Positions 1 to 5,388 of a stretch of 5,388 nucleotides of DNA are shown piece by piece; positions within the stretch are counted from its first letter, which is position 1, and every line of letters starts with the position of its first letter. The stretch is from positions 1 to 5,388 of the forward strand of contig CAZXQZ010000272.1 in NCBI GenBank assembly GCA_964642445.1. Reading direction: 5' to 3'. The notes beneath the pieces are model-generated. The model was not told where the DNA came from, did not search any database, and worked only from the letters and a program-made list of their open reading frames with translations. The translations under genes were made by a program, and so were the position numbers. This DNA comes from SSC4 sp964642445. GTDB lineage: Bacteria > Chloroflexota > Anaerolineae > SSC4 > Amarolineaceae.

Positions 1-82
1 TGTGCAACCGCCACCGCCTGCGGAGCGGCGAATTCCAGCCATAATGCCGGAAGTTATTCTTTTACAGGCCCTATGCCGGGAA
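1..82. other. Short region downstream of citrate synthase, no supported gene
   Basis: This stretch lies beyond the citrate synthase stop codon. A minus-strand ATG at 42-40 opens a frame to the window edge, but only about 14 codons are visible, it has no convincing Shine-Dalgarno sequence, and its start sits inside the candidate terminator stem, so I do not call a gene. The 7-mer ATGCCGG occurs twice (44-50 and 73-79); this is too short to interpret. Confidence 0.5.
33..52 (-). terminator. Weak candidate terminator of citrate synthase
   Basis: Read on the minus strand, TTCCGGC and GCTGGAA can form a 7-bp stem (six Watson-Crick pairs and one G-U) around a 6-nt loop, ATTATG. The stem begins about 30 nt after the citrate synthase stop codon. 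An A-rich stretch (TAAAAGAATAA) precedes it, but only two U residues follow directly, so it lacks a proper U-tract. It may be a weak intrinsic terminator or a 3'-end stabilising hairpin. It could also be chance. Confidence 0.3.
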
Positions 83-1294
83 TCAGCCGAGGTGAATCTT
101 CGTGACGTCTGTCGTCACGGCCGCTTGCTGGCCCTCGATGCGCTCATCGATGGGCACATAGGGTTGGTATTCGGGCCCAATGTACTGGGCACGCGGGCGA
201 ATCAGGCGGTTGTCGGCATATTGTTCGATCAGATGGGCGGTCCAGCCAGCAATGCGGCTGGCGGCGAAGATCGTCGTAAACAGGTCGAGTGGGATTCCGG
301 TGCAGTACAGCACCGTCGCCGAGTAGTAGTCCACGTTGGGTGCCAGCTTACGCTCGACAAAGTGGGGGTGCGACAGCGCCCGGTTCTCGATGCGCAGGGC
401 CATTTCGTGCAGAACTTCGTGGCCGGTTTCGGCGGCCAGCTCGGCCGAGGCGCGGCGCAGCACGCGGGCCCGCGGGTCTTCGGTCTTGTAAACGCGGTGA
501 CCGATACCCATGATCCGCTTATGGCTGGACATGGCGTGATCGAACCAGGCGTCGACGTTATCGAGGCTGCCGACCTCTTCCAGCATGTCCATGACGCCCT
601 GGTTGGCGCCACCGTGCAGGGGGCCCTTGAGGGCACCCAGGGCACCGGTGATCGAGGCGTACATGTCGGCCTCGGTGCCAGCAATCACGCGCGCCGTGAA
701 GGTCGAGGCGTTCAGACCATGGTCGGCCAGCAGGACCAGGTAGAGGTCGAGGCCTTGCGCCAGCACCGGATTGGGTTTCTCACCGGAGAGCATGTAGAGA
801 AAATTGGCCGCATGACCCAGGCCTGGGTCTGGCGCGATCAGGGGCAGGCCCTGGCGCGTGCGGTGAAAGCCGGCGATAATGGACGGGAACAGGGCGGTCA
901 AACGCAGCGCTTTGCGTAGATTATCATCCTTCGTATTGTTCTCTTCATCAGGATCAGACACGGCCAGGCGAGAGACCACCGAGCGCAGCATCGTCATACC
1001 GTTGGCGTTGTCCGGAAAGAGCTTGAGGGCGGCCACGATATCGTCGGGCAGGGTGCGCTGGGCTGCCAGGGCGGTCACGAAGGTGTTTAGCTGCTCCCGC
1101 GTCGGGAGCACACCGTACCAGAGGAAATAGGCCACTTCTTCGTAAAAGGAATTTGCTGCCAGCTCTTCGATTGGAATGCCGCGGTAGGTCAGTCGACCGG
1201 CAGTCCCGTCGATGGAGCTGATGGCAGTAGCAGCCGCAATGACGCCTTCAAGGCCTTTAGCGACGGCGATTTGCGCAGCTGGGTTTTCGGGCAT
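83..1294 (-). CDS. gltA: Citrate synthase
   Basis: This cytoplasmic enzyme condenses acetyl-CoA with oxaloacetate to citrate, the entry step of the TCA cycle. The 403-residue protein is complete. It has the family's N-terminal LTYRGIPIEELA segment (residues 35-46). Catalytic residues correspond to the known citrate synthase set: H227 in PLHGGANQGV, H266 in GIGHRVYK and D322 in PNVDYYSATV. Substrate-binding residues match too: H192 in DHGLNAS, R275 in EDPRA, R347 in ASRIAGW and R366 in RPRAQYIGP. It lacks the longer N-terminal regulatory region of the E. coli hexameric type, so it resembles the shorter dimeric bacterial type. The C-terminal tail (about residues 385-403) looks like a variable extension. 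The ATG at 1294-1292 has GAAAGGA (1308-1302) seven nt upstream, which supports this start. It is monocistronic in this window, with its own strong promoter. A 2-methylcitrate synthase is the main alternative, because the families share these motifs, but no prp genes are visible nearby. Confidence 0.96.
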   Translation of the reverse strand: MPENPAAQIAVAKGLEGVIAAATAISSIDGTAGRLTYRGIPIEELAANSFYEEVAYFLWYGVLPTREQLNTFVTALAAQRTLPDDIVAALKLFPDNANGMTMLRSVVSRLAVSDPDEENNTKDDNLRKALRLTALFPSIIAGFHRTRQGLPLIAPDPGLGHAANFLYMLSGEKPNPVLAQGLDLYLVLLADHGLNASTFTARVIAGTEADMYASITGALGALKGPLHGGANQGVMDMLEEVGSLDNVDAWFDHAMSSHKRIMGIGHRVYKTEDPRARVLRRASAELAAETGHEVLHEMALRIENRALSHPHFVERKLAPNVDYYSATVLYCTGIPLDLFTTIFAASRIAGWTAHLIEQYADNRLIRPRAQYIGPEYQPYVPIDERIEGQQAAVTTDVTKIHLG

Positions 1295-1358
1295 AACACA
1301 ATCCTTTCAACCGGAAAACTGATATTCATTATGAGCCGCACACCAGTGAGGAACTCGA

Positions 1359-1387
1359 ATTATACCTGTGCGGATAGGGGCTGTCAA
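1359..1387 (-). promoter_or_regulatory. Consensus sigma-70-type promoter of citrate synthase
   Basis: On the minus strand there is an exact TTGACA (1387-1382), a 17-bp spacer and an exact TATAAT (1364-1359). Both hexamers and the spacing match the housekeeping consensus. The expected start of transcription is near 1352, giving a leader of about 58 nt before the ATG at 1294. The orientation and distance assign it to the citrate synthase gene. Such a perfect promoter should be strong unless repressed, and a dyad overlaps its -35 end. Confidence 0.85.
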
Positions 1388-1401
1388 TTTGCCACGCAAA
1401 T
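1387..1401. promoter_or_regulatory. Candidate operator dyad at the citrate synthase promoter
   Basis: ATTTGC-CAC-GCAAAT is a perfect 6-bp inverted repeat with a 3-nt centre. It overlaps the first base of the -35 box of the citrate synthase promoter and is centred near -42 from the predicted start. That position suits either a class-II-type activator contacting RNA polymerase or a repressor blocking the -35 region. With an already consensus promoter, repression seems likelier. The regulator is unknown, and only one copy is seen in the window. Confidence 0.5.
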
Positions 1402-1448
1402 GAGTTTTGGATGCAGTGGTGAATAGCGGCGCGGGTTGCGGGGTGCGG

Positions 1449-1524
1449 TTGACCGCCAAGCGCGCACAGGACACAGAGATCGATTCCAACACGCCTTTGT
1501 GTCTTGTGTGCTCTTTGTGGTCAA
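1449..1524. repeat. Imperfect 30-bp inverted repeat, MITE/REP-like
   Basis: The left arm 1449-1478 and the right arm 1495-1524 are inverted copies with 24 of 30 positions complementary, around a 16-nt loop. The outer ends are TTGACC and GGTCAA. Four of the six mismatches become G-U pairs if the left-arm strand is transcribed, so the plus-strand RNA could fold into a nearly continuous hairpin. The arms are built from short CACAAAG/GACACA-type words. No target-site duplication and no open frame are evident. It sits between the divergent citrate synthase and tRNA promoters, so neither transcript should cross it. It may be a small non-autonomous mobile element or a dispersed intergenic repeat; mobility is inferred only from form. 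Confidence 0.6.
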
Positions 1525-1557
1525 TTCAATGACGTGGCCACAGCCTGCGGACGCGAT

Positions 1558-1586
1558 TTGCCGCGTGTGTGGTTCGGTGGTATAAT
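1558..1586 (+). promoter_or_regulatory. Promoter of tRNA-Val
   Basis: An exact TATAAT (1581-1586) lies 17 bp after TTGCCG (1558-1563), a 4-of-6 match to the -35 consensus. Transcription should start around 1593, only three or four nt before the tRNA 5' end. The bases between the -10 box and the start (GCCGCCC, 1587-1593) are entirely G/C, a discriminator type associated with growth-rate or stringent control of stable RNA promoters in some bacteria. Confidence 0.8.
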
Positions 1587-1596
1587 GCCGCCCAAT

Positions 1597-1670
<74 letters not shown>

Positions 1671-1699
1671 CTACCACAAAGGATAATAAGCAGGATGCG

Positions 1700-1728
1700 A
1701 CCCACGGGACATTTTTCGTGGGTATTTT
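1700..1728 (+). terminator. Intrinsic terminator after tRNA-Val
   Basis: ACCCACG (1700-1706) and CGTGGGT (1717-1723) form a perfect 7-bp stem with a 10-nt loop, followed by ATTTT (1724-1728). It starts about 30 nt after the tRNA and lies before the next promoter, so it separates the tRNA unit from the protease gene. The T-tract is short but adequate. Confidence 0.75.
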
Positions 1729-1753
1729 GTGCGGCTGCCGTTAAGAACTTTAT

Positions 1754-1767
1754 AAGAATATATTCTT
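1754..1767. promoter_or_regulatory. Perfect 14-bp palindrome overlapping the protease -35 box
   Basis: AAGAATATATTCTT is a perfect palindrome with no central spacer. Its last two bases are the first two of the TTGACA -35 box. It is centred near -41 from the predicted start. A further AAGAA word (1743-1747) lies exactly 11 bp before the palindrome's own AAGAA (1754-1758), which would put both on the same helix face. The block is strikingly AT-rich for this DNA and could also work as an UP element. It is probably a binding site for an unidentified regulator of the protease. Confidence 0.5.
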
Positions 1768-1794
1768 GACATCGTTTCAGCTGCATGCTACACT
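1766..1794 (+). promoter_or_regulatory. Promoter of the M36 metalloprotease gene
   Basis: An exact TTGACA (1766-1771) is followed by a 17-bp spacer and TACACT (1789-1794), a 4-of-6 match to TATAAT. TG at 1786-1787 gives an extended -10 element. The start of transcription should be near 1801, so the leader to the ATG at 1956 is about 155 nt, unusually long for a gene with a strong Shine-Dalgarno sequence. Confidence 0.75.
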
Positions 1795-1815
1795 GCTAAC
1801 TCCCACATCCAACGC

Positions 1816-1859
1816 ACAGGTAGGCACGGACGGCCCACCCCGTCCGAAAGACCACCTGT
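1816..1859 (+). promoter_or_regulatory. Strong stem-loop in the protease 5' leader
   Basis: The inner stem pairs CGGACGG (1827-1833) with CCGTCCG (1840-1846), seven perfect G/C-rich pairs around the loop CCCACC. The outer stem pairs ACAGGT (1816-1821) with ACCTGT (1854-1859), and GG (1823-1824) can pair with CC (1852-1853) past a one-base bulge. An asymmetric internal loop (CA against AAAGA) separates them. There is no U-tract, so it is not a simple terminator. It could stabilise the mRNA 5' end or be part of a cis-regulatory RNA. I do not recognise a known riboswitch class. Confidence 0.55.
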
Positions 1860-1955
1860 CACACGACATCCCGAGATCGGACAGATTGCGGTTGGCGTTC
1901 CCCCTTGTTTAGACATTCATCGGAGCCATTTCACTGCATTGACAAGGAGACCTAC

Positions 1956-4900
1956 ATGCACACACAACGGTTGGTTCGTTTCGTCAGCGTCGTCCTGGTG
2001 CTGGTCATCGCGCTGACAGCCGCGCTGCCCGCAGCGGCCACTGCCCCCCAGGCGCCACCGCCCGCGCCCCCCGCACCCCCAAACGGCTTCCTGACCGGAC
2101 CCAACCCCGGTGACGCACTCGACATCGCACTGAGCTTCCTGCGCCAGAACGCAGACGCCTACGGCCTCAACCCAGCCGACCTGACCGACGTGAAAGTAAC
2201 CGACCGCTACGTCAGTGACCACAACGGCGTCACCCACCTCTACGTGCAGCAGCGCTACCAGGGCATTGGGGTGTACAACGCCGTGGCCAACGTCAACATT
2301 GCCCGCGATGGCAGTGTGATCAGCCTGGGCCAGTCGTTTGTCCCGGGCCTGGCCAAGGCTGTCAACGCCACCACGCCAACCCTGTCCGCCCAACAGGCGG
2401 TCGAGGCGGCCGCACAGAGTGTGGGACTGAAGCTGGACCAGCCGCTCGAAATCGTCGAGTCCACCACGGGTGCCGAGCAGGCGGTCGTTTTCGATGGCAC
2501 CGGCATCGCCCTGGAACCGATCCCGGCGAAACTCGTTTACCAGCCCGTGACCGGCGGTGCCGTGCGCCTGGCCTGGAACGTGAACATCTACCAGCTGGAC
2601 GCCCTGCATTGGTGGGACATGCGGGTGGATGCGAGCAGCGGCGCCGTGCTGGATCGGTCCGACCTGGTCATCCACGACAGCTTCGGCGCACCCGACGCCT
2701 CGCAGCCCGCCGGCCTGGCCGATGGCTGGAACACCTTCGGGGCCCAACCTGAAGTCGGTGGTGGCACGTACAACGTGTTTGCGGCGCCGGTAGAAAGTCC
2801 CAGCCATGGCAGCCGCAGTGTGGTCAGTGACCCCGCCCATGCCACCGCGTCACCGTACGGCTGGCACGATACCAACGGCGCGGCCGGCGCCGAGTTCACC
2901 ACCACGCAGGGTAACAACGCCCACGCCTATACCGACACCGACAATAACAACACTGCTGACGCGGGCGGCTCGCCCTCCGGGGGTGCGTCATTAGACTTCA
3001 ACTTCGCGCTCGATCTGACACAGGCCCCTTCGACCTACCGCCCGGCCGCCGTCACCAACCTGTTCTACTGGAACAACCTGATTCACGACGTCTTCTACCA
3101 GTACGGCTTCGACGAGGTCGGCGGCAACTTCCAGGAGAACAACTACGGCCGCGGCGGCGCGGCGAGTGATTACGTCTACGCCGAGGCGCAGGACGGGGGT
3201 GGCACCAACAACGCCAACTTCGCCACACCGACCGACGGCGGCAACCCGCGCATGCAGATGTACCTCTGGAACTACACCAGCCCGCAGCGCGATGGCGACT
3301 TCGACAACGGCATCATCACCCACGAGTACGGCCACGGCATCTCGATCCGCCTGACCGGTGGCCCCAACAACTCCAGCTGTCTCAACAACAACGAGCAGGG
3401 CGGTGAAGGCTGGAGCGACTATTTTGGTCTGATGATGACCATGAAGGCGGGCGATGCCGGGACCAACCGGCGCGGCGTTGGCACCTACGCCCTGGGCCAG
3501 GCGACCAACGGCACCGGCATCCGCGCCTATCCCTACAGCACCGACATGGCCATCGACCCGCGCACCTACGACAGCATCAAAACCGCCGCCATTCCGCACG
3601 GCGTCGGTTCGGTGTGGGCGGCGATGCTGTGGGAGATGACCTGGGGGCTGATCAACCAGTACGGCTTCGACGCCAACCTGTACAGCGGCACCGGTGGCAA
3701 CAACATCGCCCTGCAGCTGGTGGTGGACGGGCTGAAGCTGCAGCCGTGCAGCCCCGGTTTCGTCGACGCCCGCAATGCGATCCTGCAGGCTGACCAGGTC
3801 AACAACGGCGGCGCCAACCAGTGTACGATCTGGAACGCGTTTGCCAAACGCGGCCTGGGTTACAGCGCAACCCAGGGCAGCACCTCCAGCAGCACCGATG
3901 GCGTGCAGGCCTTCGACATTCCGTCGGCCTGCCAGCAGGTGCTCCGCATCACCAAATCGGCCAGCCCGTCACCGGCGACTGCCGGTCAACCGCTGACCTA
4001 CTCGCTGCTGGTGGAGAACCAGACGTCGGGCACGTTGTCCAACGTCGTGATCACCGACAACGTCCCGGCCGGGACCAGCTACAACAATGGCTCCGCCACC
4101 TGCGGCGGCAGCGAGAGCGGCGGCGTCGTGACCTTCAACCTGGGCAGCATGGCCCCCGGCGCCGGCCAGACCTGCACCTTCCAGGTAACGGTGGCTGGCG
4201 GCGGCGGCACGGTGACCTTCTTCAGCGACACCATGGAGAGCGGCAGCGCGCCCTGGACGGCGTCCGCCGGCTCGGGTTCCTACAACTGGAGCCTGGGCAC
4301 GACCAACGCCCACAGCCCCACGCACGCCTGGTTTGCGCAGGACGTCGGCTCCGTCAGCGACCAGTACCTGGCCATGACGAGCCCGGTGGCGCTGAGTGGC
4401 CAGCCGGTGCTGAGCTTCTGGCACAGTTATGCCACGGAGACCGGTTACGACGGCGGTGTGGTGGAGATCTCGGCCAACGGCGGTGCGTGGACCGATCTCA
4501 GCGCCTTGATGACACTGAACGGCTACAACGGCACGCTCTCCAGCGCCTACAGCAACCCAATCGGCGGACGGTCGGCCTTCACAGGTAACAGCGGCGGTTA
4601 CGTCGAAACGCGGGTGAACCTGAGCAGTTATGCCGGGCAGCCGGTGCGTATCCGCTTCCGGCTCGGGACCGATTCCAGCGTCGCCTCCACCGGCTGGTAC
4701 GTGGATGACGTCGTAATCTCGGACCAGGATACGGTAAGCAACACGGCGTGTGTCAGCGCCAGCGGCGGGCAGAACGACTGTGACACCGTGGAGACCACGG
4801 TGCTGCCCGGCAGCGGGCCCACGCCTACCCCGACCAATTCGCCGGTCCCGACCAATACGCCACTGCCGACCGCCACCCCAACCGTGGTGCCAACCAATAC

Positions 4901-5388
4901 GCCGCTACCGACCGCCACCCCAACCGTGGTGCCAACCAACACGCCAAGCCCCACGGCGACACCGCCGACCAGCAGCGACATTTTGTACCTCAGCTCCAGT
5001 ACAAATGGTACCGTGGGCGGCGTCAGCTTCGCCGACGAGGACCTGCTGTCCTACAACAGGGCGACCGGAGCCTGGGCCATGGTCTTCGACGGCTCTGACG
5101 TCGGGGTGACGGTCGACCTCAACGCGTTCGAGCGCGTGTCGGACATGGTCTTCCTGATGAGCTTCGACACCGCCGCCACCATTAGCGGCCTGGGCACCGT
5201 GGACGACTCCGACATCGTGCAGTTCAACGCCACAACATTGGGCAACGACACGGTTGGCACGTTCACCATGTACTTCGACGGGTCTGACGTGGGTCTGAGC
5301 ACCACGTCAGAGGACATCGACAGCCTGGATCTTCTGCCCGACGGGCGGCTGGTCATCGGTACCGACGGTAGTCTGAGCGTCACCGGTG
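1956..5388 (+). CDS. Secreted M36 (fungalysin-type) zinc metalloprotease, 3' end beyond window
   Basis: This is a predicted exported endopeptidase made as an inactive precursor; 1144 codons are visible and the frame is open at the window end. The ATG has AAGGAG (1944-1949) six nt upstream. A Sec signal peptide covers residues 1-28 or 1-30 (basic start, hydrophobic core about 9-24, AAATA cleavage region), followed by a proline-rich spacer (31-42). An FTP propeptide (about 53-130) contains the QRYQGIGVYNA segment. A PepSY-like prosegment follows (about 140-240). The M36 catalytic domain (about 270-655) has NLFYWNNLIHDVFYQYGF, zinc motif HEYGH (H456, E457, H460), third ligand E484 in GEGWSDYFG, and conserved H548 in PHGVGSVW. 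Cysteines C598 and C623 may form a disulfide. After it come a DUF11 domain (about 662-950) interrupted by a MAM-like domain (about 748-925), a Pro-Thr linker (952-1006) and Asp-rich repeats (from about 1008). All key catalytic residues are present. The likely role is extracellular protein degradation; substrate and final location (free, or attached through the unseen C-terminus) are unknown. Confidence 0.95.
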   Translation, partial: MHTQRLVRFVSVVLVLVIALTAALPAAATAPQAPPPAPPAPPNGFLTGPNPGDALDIALSFLRQNADAYGLNPADLTDVKVTDRYVSDHNGVTHLYVQQRYQGIGVYNAVANVNIARDGSVISLGQSFVPGLAKAVNATTPTLSAQQAVEAAAQSVGLKLDQPLEIVESTTGAEQAVVFDGTGIALEPIPAKLVYQPVTGGAVRLAWNVNIYQLDALHWWDMRVDASSGAVLDRSDLVIHDSFGAPDASQPAGLADGWNTFGAQPEVGGGTYNVFAAPVESPSHGSRSVVSDPAHATASPYGWHDTNGAAGAEFTTTQGNNAHAYTDTDNNNTADAGGSPSGGASLDFNFALDLTQAPSTYRPAAVTNLFYWNNLIHDVFYQYGFDEVGGNFQENNYGRGGAASDYVYAEAQDGGGTNNANFATPTDGGNPRMQMYLWNYTSPQRDGDFDNGIITHEYGHGISIRLTGGPNNSSCLNNNEQGGEGWSDYFGLMMTMKAGDAGTNRRGVGTYALGQATNGTGIRAYPYSTDMAIDPRTYDSIKTAAIPHGVGSVWAAMLWEMTWGLINQYGFDANLYSGTGGNNIALQLVVDGLKLQPCSPGFVDARNAILQADQVNNGGANQCTIWNAFAKRGLGYSATQGSTSSSTDGVQAFDIPSACQQVLRITKSASPSPATAGQPLTYSLLVENQTSGTLSNVVITDNVPAGTSYNNGSATCGGSESGGVVTFNLGSMAPGAGQTCTFQVTVAGGGGTVTFFSDTMESGSAPWTASAGSGSYNWSLGTTNAHSPTHAWFAQDVGSVSDQYLAMTSPVALSGQPVLSFWHSYATETGYDGGVVEISANGGAWTDLSALMTLNGYNGTLSSAYSNPIGGRSAFTGNSGGYVETRVNLSSYAGQPVRIRFRLGTDSSVASTGWYVDDVVISDQDTVSNTACVSASGGQNDCDTVETTVLPGSGPTPTPTNSPVPTNTPLPTATPTVVPTNTPLPTATPTVVPTNTPSPTATPPTSSDILYLSSSTNGTVGGVSFADEDLLSYNRATGAWAMVFDGSDVGVTVDLNAFERVSDMVFLMSFDTAATISGLGTVDDSDIVQFNATTLGNDTVGTFTMYFDGSDVGLSTTSEDIDSLDLLPDGRLVIGTDGSLSVTG
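3939..4805 (+). other. DUF11 (TIGR01451-type) domain in two segments
   Basis: Residues about 662-746 have the DUF11 pattern: KSASPSPATAGQPLTYSLLV, then NVVITDNVPAGTSY, then FNLGSMAPGAGQTCTFQVTV. The usual last strand of this fold (VTNTAxV...) does not follow at once. It appears at residues 926-950 as TVSNTACVSA ending in TTVLPG, after about 180 residues of another domain. Cysteines C716, C740, C932 and C942 fall on both segments and could link them. DUF11 is an Ig-like beta-sandwich found in bacterial and archaeal surface proteins. The split reading is my inference from the pattern. Confidence 0.6.
4197..4730 (+). other. MAM / immune-inhibitor-A-like beta domain within the protease
   Basis: Residues about 748-925 begin with TVTFFSDTMESGSAPWTA and carry a series of beta-strand motifs typical of jelly-roll domains attached to secreted bacterial proteases. 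These are AHSPTHAWFAQD, SDQYLAMTSPVAL, PVLSFWHSY, GGVVEISANGGAWTDL, TRVNLSSYAGQPVRIRFRLG and the terminal GWYVDDVVI. The order matches the C-terminal domain of immune inhibitor A (M6) proteases and MAM-like folds. Its likely role is substrate or glycan binding or structural support. The family match is by pattern recognition only. Confidence 0.6.
4851..4970 (+). repeat. 42-bp tandem repeat coding a Pro-Thr linker
   Basis: Two nearly identical 42-bp units (4851-4892 and 4893-4934) are followed by a degraded third copy from 4935. Each unit codes 14 residues, TNTPLPTATPTVVP, and the third reads TNTPSPTATP before diverging. The unit is a multiple of three, so gain or loss of copies keeps the frame. 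The region (residues about 952-1006 overall) is a flexible, probably extended spacer between the catalytic/beta-sandwich part and the C-terminal domain. Recent duplication is suggested by near-identity at silent positions. Confidence 0.9.
4977..5388 (+). other. Asp-rich C-terminal domain with FDGSDVG repeats, incomplete
   Basis: From residue 1008 (DILYLSSSTNG) the protein has two related units. The first has DEDLLSYN (1027-1034) and MVFDGSDVGV (FDGSDVG at 1044-1050). The second has DDSDIVQFN (1083-1091) and MYFDGSDVGL (FDGSDVG at 1107-1113). The FDG motifs are 63 residues apart, and the second unit has about six extra residues between the paired motifs. The strand-like pattern and acidic loops suggest a beta-repeat, perhaps propeller-like and possibly calcium-binding. 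I do not recognise a named family with confidence. The domain runs past the window end. Confidence 0.65.

Noticed and set aside
1..42. Start of a minus-strand gene at the ATG 42-40
   Set aside because: Only about 14 codons are visible, there is no Shine-Dalgarno sequence, and the start overlaps the candidate terminator stem.
2..919. A 305-codon open frame on the plus strand
   Set aside because: It lies antisense inside the citrate synthase gene. Its translation is low-complexity Gly/Val/Arg-rich with no recognisable domain, while the opposite strand encodes a complete conserved enzyme.
1917..2840. A 307-codon open frame on the minus strand
   Set aside because: It lies opposite the signal peptide, FTP and PepSY-like regions of the protease. 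Its composition looks like the complement of GC-rich codons, with no domain match that I can see. The smaller minus-strand frames at 2991-3599 and 3969-4424 are rejected on the same grounds.
3821..4588. A 255-codon plus-strand frame rich in Gln, Arg and Gly
   Set aside because: It is a frame-shifted reading of the protease gene. The protease frame is continuous through this stretch and carries clear domain motifs, so there is no frameshift to explain.
4851..4970. Possible CRISPR-like array
   Set aside because: The units are directly adjacent with no spacers, are in frame and encode a typical Pro-Thr linker.
4628..4981. A minus-strand frame with Val-Gly-rich repeats
   Set aside because: The repeats are only the complement of the 42-bp Pro-Thr linker units.

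Overview
This is GC-rich bacterial DNA. The best guess for the source is Chloroflexota (Anaerolineae/Caldilineae-like). That guess is an inference from the long Pro-Thr linker of TNTPxPTATPT type, the DUF11 domain and the Asp-rich C-terminal repeats on a secreted metalloprotease, a combination I associate with that phylum. The sequence alone does not prove it.

Layout: (1) Positions 1-82 lie downstream of the first gene and hold one weak terminator-like stem-loop. (2) A complete citrate synthase gene (83-1294, minus strand) encodes 403 residues with an intact catalytic set. It is driven by an exact consensus housekeeping promoter (TTGACA-17-TATAAT), and a 15-nt dyad touches the -35 box. (3) The 302-base gap between citrate synthase and the tRNA holds that promoter, an imperfect 30-bp inverted repeat resembling a small non-coding mobile or REP-type element, and the tRNA promoter. 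(4) A tRNA-Val(CAC) gene (1597-1670, plus) is followed by a stem-loop terminator at 1700-1728. (5) A second, well-formed promoter (TTGACA-17-TACACT with an extended -10) carries a perfect 14-bp palindrome at its -35 end. It leads through a roughly 155-nt leader with a strong stem-loop into (6) a large secreted metalloprotease of family M36 (fungalysin). That gene starts at 1956 and is still open at the window end, with 1144 codons visible.

The protease is modular. Its order is signal peptide, short proline-rich spacer, FTP inhibitory propeptide, PepSY-like prosegment, M36 catalytic domain (HEYGH plus downstream Glu), a DUF11 beta-sandwich apparently interrupted by a MAM/immune-inhibitor-A-like beta domain, a Pro-Thr linker built on a 42-bp tandem repeat, and an Asp-rich domain with at least two copies of an FDGSDVG repeat.

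The three genes are not an operon. They are separate transcription units: a central-metabolism enzyme, a tRNA and an exported protease. I see no defence system, mobile-element protein or secondary-metabolite cluster. The most interesting points are the domain architecture of the protease, the dyads placed at about -41 in both protein-gene promoters, the structured leader, and the inverted repeat.
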